Shown here piece after piece: positions 6,470-8,664 of a stretch of DNA of 8,664 nucleotides. Source of the stretch: Eudoraea sp. (GTDB lineage: Bacteria > Bacteroidota > Bacteroidia > Flavobacteriales > Flavobacteriaceae); the NCBI GenBank assembly GCA_013042925.1, contig JABDPH010000334.1:1-8664 (forward strand), in the 5' to 3' direction. The position numbers and the translations under genes were made by a program. Under the pieces are notes generated by a model, which did not search any database, was not told where the DNA came from, and was given only the letters and a program-made list of their open reading frames with translations. The number at the start of each line of letters is the position of its first letter. The first letter of the stretch is position 1.

Positions 6470-7474
6470 ATGGGCAGAATAACAGCAGCGATTACAGCTG
6501 TCGGGGCATACTTACCGGACTTCAAGTTAACCAATAAAATTTTGGAAACTATGGTGGATACTACAGATGAGTGGATAACCACCCGAACAGGAATCAAAGA
6601 AAGAAGAATTCTAAAAGATAAAGATAAGGGCACTTCTTACCTGGCTATTAAGGCGGCAGAAAATTTAATAAGCAAGTCTAATATAGACCCGGCAGAAATT
6701 GATCTGGTAATTGTTGGAACAGCAACACCTGATTTACCGGTTGCATCAACAGCGGCTTATGTAGCTACAAAGATTGGGGCTATAAACGCATTTTCATTTG
6801 ATATGCAGGCTGCTTGTTCTAACTTTTTATATGGAATGTCAACTGCAGCGCGCTATATTGAATCCGGGAAGTATAAAAAGGTCCTTCTGATAGGTGCTGA
6901 TAAAATGTCATCTATCCTTGATTATACAGATAGAACCACCTGTATAATTTTTGGTGATGGAGCCGGAGCGGTTCTCTTTGAGCCAAATAATGAAGGATTG
7001 GGCTTACAGGATGAATATTTGAGATCTGATGGTTCAGGAAGAGAATTTTTGAGGATTGAAGCAGGGGGTTCTCTAATGCCTTCAACCGAAGAAACTGTCA
7101 AAAACAAATTACATTATGTTTATCAGGATGGAAAATCGGTTTTTAAATTTGCTGTTTCAAACATGGCAGATGTGGCTGCGAAAATAATGGAACGTAACAA
7201 TCTTACACATGATGATGTAGATTGGTTAATACCACATCAGGCAAATAAAAGAATTATTGATGCGACAGCAAATAGGATGGAATTGGAAGAGTCTAAGGTG
7301 ATGATGAATATTGAAAGATATGGGAATACAACCTCAGCAACACTACCATTATTACTGTCTGATTACGAATCGAAACTGAAAAAGGGAGATAACCTGGTAT
7401 TTGCAGCTTTTGGAGGAGGATTTACCTGGGGATCCATATATTTAAAATGGGCATATAATAGCAATAACGAATAA
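6470..7474 (+). CDS. fabH: Beta-ketoacyl-ACP synthase III, 334 aa
   Basis: FabH starts each fatty acid by condensing an acyl-CoA primer with malonyl-ACP in the cytoplasmic type II system. The sequence opens with ITAAITAVGAYLPD, then VDTTDEWITTRTGIKERRI at 29-47, the CoA-binding region. The catalytic triad is visible: Cys116 in DMQAACSNFLYG, His256 in PHQANKRI and Asn286 in RYGNTTSAT. GDGAGAVLF (162-170) and FAAFGGGFTWGS (311-322) are the other thiolase-fold blocks. Length is normal. The ATG at 6470 fits the family N-terminus; an in-frame TTG at 6449 would add seven unconserved residues. Flavobacteria often prime with branched acyl-CoAs, but primer choice cannot be read here. The residue pair after Cys116 is Ser-Asn, where many FabH have a small residue before Phe. 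accB begins 11 nt downstream, so the two are co-transcribed. No plsX lies next to it. Confidence 0.96.
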   Translation: MGRITAAITAVGAYLPDFKLTNKILETMVDTTDEWITTRTGIKERRILKDKDKGTSYLAIKAAENLISKSNIDPAEIDLVIVGTATPDLPVASTAAYVATKIGAINAFSFDMQAACSNFLYGMSTAARYIESGKYKKVLLIGADKMSSILDYTDRTTCIIFGDGAGAVLFEPNNEGLGLQDEYLRSDGSGREFLRIEAGGSLMPSTEETVKNKLHYVYQDGKSVFKFAVSNMADVAAKIMERNNLTHDDVDWLIPHQANKRIIDATANRMELEESKVMMNIERYGNTTSATLPLLLSDYESKLKKGDNLVFAAFGGGFTWGSIYLKWAYNSNNE

Positions 7475-7485
7475 AATAGAATTCC

Positions 7486-7986
7486 ATGGATATAAAAGAA
7501 ATTCAAAGTTTAATAAAATTTGTAGCCAAATCGGGCGCTAGTGAAGTGAAACTTGAAACCGATGAAATTAAAATAACCATTAGGACCGGAGCATTTAACA
7601 CACAACCGGAATCCACTACTTATGTGCAGCAAATACCGGTTAGTGCTGCCCCAGCAGCTCCATCTTTGGCTCCTGCACCAGTGTCTGGTGCAGAAACTGC
7701 CGCTGAAGCAAGCGCAGATACTTCGGGCGCAGATGAAGACTCCAAATACATTACAATTAAATCGCCTATTATTGGTACTTTTTATAGAAAACCATCTCCA
7801 GACAAACCGCCATTTGTTGAGGTTGGCGCCAATATATCACAGGGTGATGTATTGTGTGTAATTGAGGCAATGAAATTATTCAATGATATAGAATCTGAAG
7901 TTTCAGGTAAAATAATAAAAGTGTTAGTTGAGGATTCTTCTCCGGTGGAGTTTGACCAGCCTTTATTCCTGGTAGATCCCTCTTAA
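7486..7986 (+). CDS. accB: Biotin carboxyl carrier protein of acetyl-CoA carboxylase, 166 aa
   Basis: This is the BCCP subunit that carries biotin between biotin carboxylase (AccC) and the carboxyltransferase (AccA/AccD, not in this window) to make malonyl-CoA. The N-terminal segment [20 protein letters not shown] is the usual AccB opening, where the protein contacts AccC. A flexible Ala/Pro-rich linker spans about 51-83 and ends acidic. The biotinyl domain runs about 88-166 with [15 protein letters not shown] at its start. The modification motif [14 protein letters not shown] places the biotin on Lys130. The thumb insertion typical of acetyl-CoA carboxylase BCCP ([12 protein letters not shown]) is present, which separates it from other biotinyl proteins. 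It starts 11 nt after fabH. An 80-nt spacer with inverted and direct repeats precedes accC. Confidence 0.96.
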   Translation: MDIKEIQSLIKFVAKSGASEVKLETDEIKITIRTGAFNTQPESTTYVQQIPVSAAPAAPSLAPAPVSGAETAAEASADTSGADEDSKYITIKSPIIGTFYRKPSPDKPPFVEVGANISQGDVLCVIEAMKLFNDIESEVSGKIIKVLVEDSSPVEFDQPLFLVDPS

Positions 7987-8010
7987 AAATTATTTACGAA
8001 GAACTTGTTA

Positions 8011-8033
8011 TCAAAACACATTTAAGTGTTTGA
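8011..8033 (+). repeat. Imperfect inverted repeat (hairpin) in the accB-accC spacer
   Basis: TCAAAACAC at 8011-8019 pairs with GTGTTTGA at 8026-8033, leaving one bulged A and a 6-nt loop ATTTAA. An 8-bp stem is possible. No T tract follows, so it is not a standard terminator. It could be an mRNA processing or stability element, or an operator. The structure is seen directly; any role is inference. Confidence 0.5.
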
Positions 8034-8044
8034 TTTAGGTGTCT
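8020..8044 (+). repeat. Short imperfect direct repeat in the accB-accC spacer
   Basis: ATTTAAGTGTTT at 8020-8031 recurs as ATTTAGGTGTCT at 8033-8044, with 2 mismatches in 12 and a 13-nt period. The first copy overlaps the loop and right arm of the hairpin just upstream. It is short enough to have arisen by chance. Confidence 0.35.
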
Positions 8045-8051
8045 TAAGAAT

Positions 8052-8064
8052 CTTTTAGTAAAAG
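8052..8064 (+). promoter_or_regulatory. Small hairpin abutting the accC start codon
   Basis: CTTTT at 8052-8056 and AAAAG at 8060-8064 can form a 5-bp stem with an AGT loop, ending 2 nt before the accC ATG. It is A/T-rich and weak, but lies exactly in the ribosome landing region, where no Shine-Dalgarno sequence is seen. Confidence 0.25.
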
Positions 8065-8066
8065 CT

Positions 8067-8664
8067 ATGTTTAAAAAAATACTAATTGCGAACCGAGGAG
8101 AAATAGCCTTGCGCATTATAAGGACCTGTAAGGAGATGGGTATAAAAACGGTGGCCGTTTACTCAAAAGCAGATGAAGAGAGCCTGCATGTGCGATTCGC
8201 CGATGAGGCGGTTTGCATTGGCCCGGCACCCAGCCACGAATCCTATCTTAAAATACCCAATATTATTGCTGCAGCAGAAATTACTAATGCGGATGCTATA
8301 CATCCCGGCTATGGATTTTTATCTGAAAATTCAAAATTTTCCAAAATTTGTGCGGAACACAAAATTAAATTTATTGGTGCTTCCGGAGAGCATATAGATA
8401 AAATGGGAGACAAGGCTACCGCCAAAGCGACCATGAAAAAGGCAGGTGTGCCTACCATTCCAGGTTCAGAAGGTTTGTTGAAAGATGTTGGCCATGCAAA
8501 AAAAGAAGCAAAGAAAATGGGGTACCCCGTAATGCTAAAGGCTACGGCCGGTGGTGGGGGAAAAGGGATGAGAGCAGTCTGGAAAGAAGAGAATATTGAA
8601 GCGGCTTTTGAAAGTGCGGTTCAGGAGGCAACAGCCGCCTTTGGCAATGGCGGGATGTATATGG
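8067..8664 (+). CDS. accC: Biotin carboxylase, acetyl-CoA carboxylase subunit (5' part; 3' end outside window)
   Basis: AccC carboxylates the biotin of AccB with ATP and bicarbonate, the first half-reaction of malonyl-CoA synthesis. My translation gives 199 residues with no stop, less than half of the usual roughly 450. The N-terminal domain opens [19 protein letters not shown] (2-20), the hallmark of biotin carboxylases. [10 protein letters not shown] is at 79-88 and FIGAS at 102-106. MGDKATAK (113-120) supplies Lys116, matching the ATP-binding lysine numbering of the E. coli enzyme. The ATP-grasp glycine loop [12 protein letters not shown] spans 158-169, with Lys158 the second nucleotide-contacting lysine. 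The ATG at 8067 gives the exact family start. The catalytic core beyond residue 199 lies outside the window, so I cannot exclude a fused C-terminal biotinyl domain, but a separate accB directly upstream makes the two-subunit form likely. Confidence 0.95.
   Translation, partial: MFKKILIANRGEIALRIIRTCKEMGIKTVAVYSKADEESLHVRFADEAVCIGPAPSHESYLKIPNIIAAAEITNADAIHPGYGFLSENSKFSKICAEHKIKFIGASGEHIDKMGDKATAKATMKKAGVPTIPGSEGLLKDVGHAKKEAKKMGYPVMLKATAGGGGKGMRAVWKEENIEAAFESAVQEATAAFGNGGMYM

Noticed and set aside
7622..7861. 79-residue frame overlapping accB in another frame
   Set aside because: It is a low-complexity Leu/Gln shadow of the Ala/Pro linker and biotinyl domain of accB.
8173..8397. 74-residue frame inside accC
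   Set aside because: The overlapping frame from 8067 encodes an unmistakable biotin carboxylase, which this one does not.

Overview
The window is AT-rich chromosomal DNA from a Bacteroidota member, most likely Flavobacteriaceae. The evidence for this is the protein signatures (a flavobacterial-type L32, FabH, PdxA and sodium:solute symporter), the near absence of Shine-Dalgarno sequences, and promoter elements of the Bacteroidota form TTG-N19-TAnnTTTG. I see no mobile element, CRISPR array, rRNA or tRNA. Genes are tightly packed and no stretch over 300 bases lacks a gene.

Layout. (1) Bases 1-700, minus strand: 5' part of a TauE/SafE-type permease with an apparent TTG start, cut by the window edge. 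(2) 792-3696, plus strand: a sodium:solute symporter of the SSF family followed 4 nt later by a multi-pass acyltransferase of the HGSNAT/NagX (DUF5009/DUF1624-like) type. The pair forms a compact two-gene transport and membrane-acetylation unit, and is the least characterised part of the window. (3) 3749-4339, minus strand: riboflavin synthase alpha chain, converging on the acyltransferase and diverging from pdxA. (4) 4398-5444, plus strand: pdxA, a pyridoxal-phosphate biosynthesis dehydrogenase. The 58-nt ribE/pdxA gap appears to hold face-to-face promoters. (5) 5506-6351: a textbook Bacteroidota promoter, a DUF177/YceD-family gene, rpmF (ribosomal protein L32, a cysteine-free form) and an intrinsic terminator. 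(6) 6470-8664: fabH, accB and the 5' part of accC, starting type II fatty acid synthesis.

How the genes work together. Blocks 5 and 6 are the familiar bacterial link between a ribosome/rRNA-associated pair (yceD-rpmF) and fatty-acid initiation (fabH, accB, accC). AccC and AccB make carboxybiotin for malonyl-CoA formation, and FabH condenses malonyl-ACP with an acyl-CoA primer. Here a strong terminator separates rpmF from fabH, and no plsX lies between them. The ribE and pdxA genes supply flavin and B6 cofactors. The symporter/acetyltransferase pair suggests uptake coupled to acetylation of a sugar, possibly an amino sugar, but the substrate cannot be read from sequence.

This is mostly a conserved housekeeping region. 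I did not find a convincing new defence, mobile or RNA-guided system. The points worth checking are the symporter-acetyltransferase pair, the structured accB-accC spacer, the facing ribE/pdxA promoters and the zinc-free L32.
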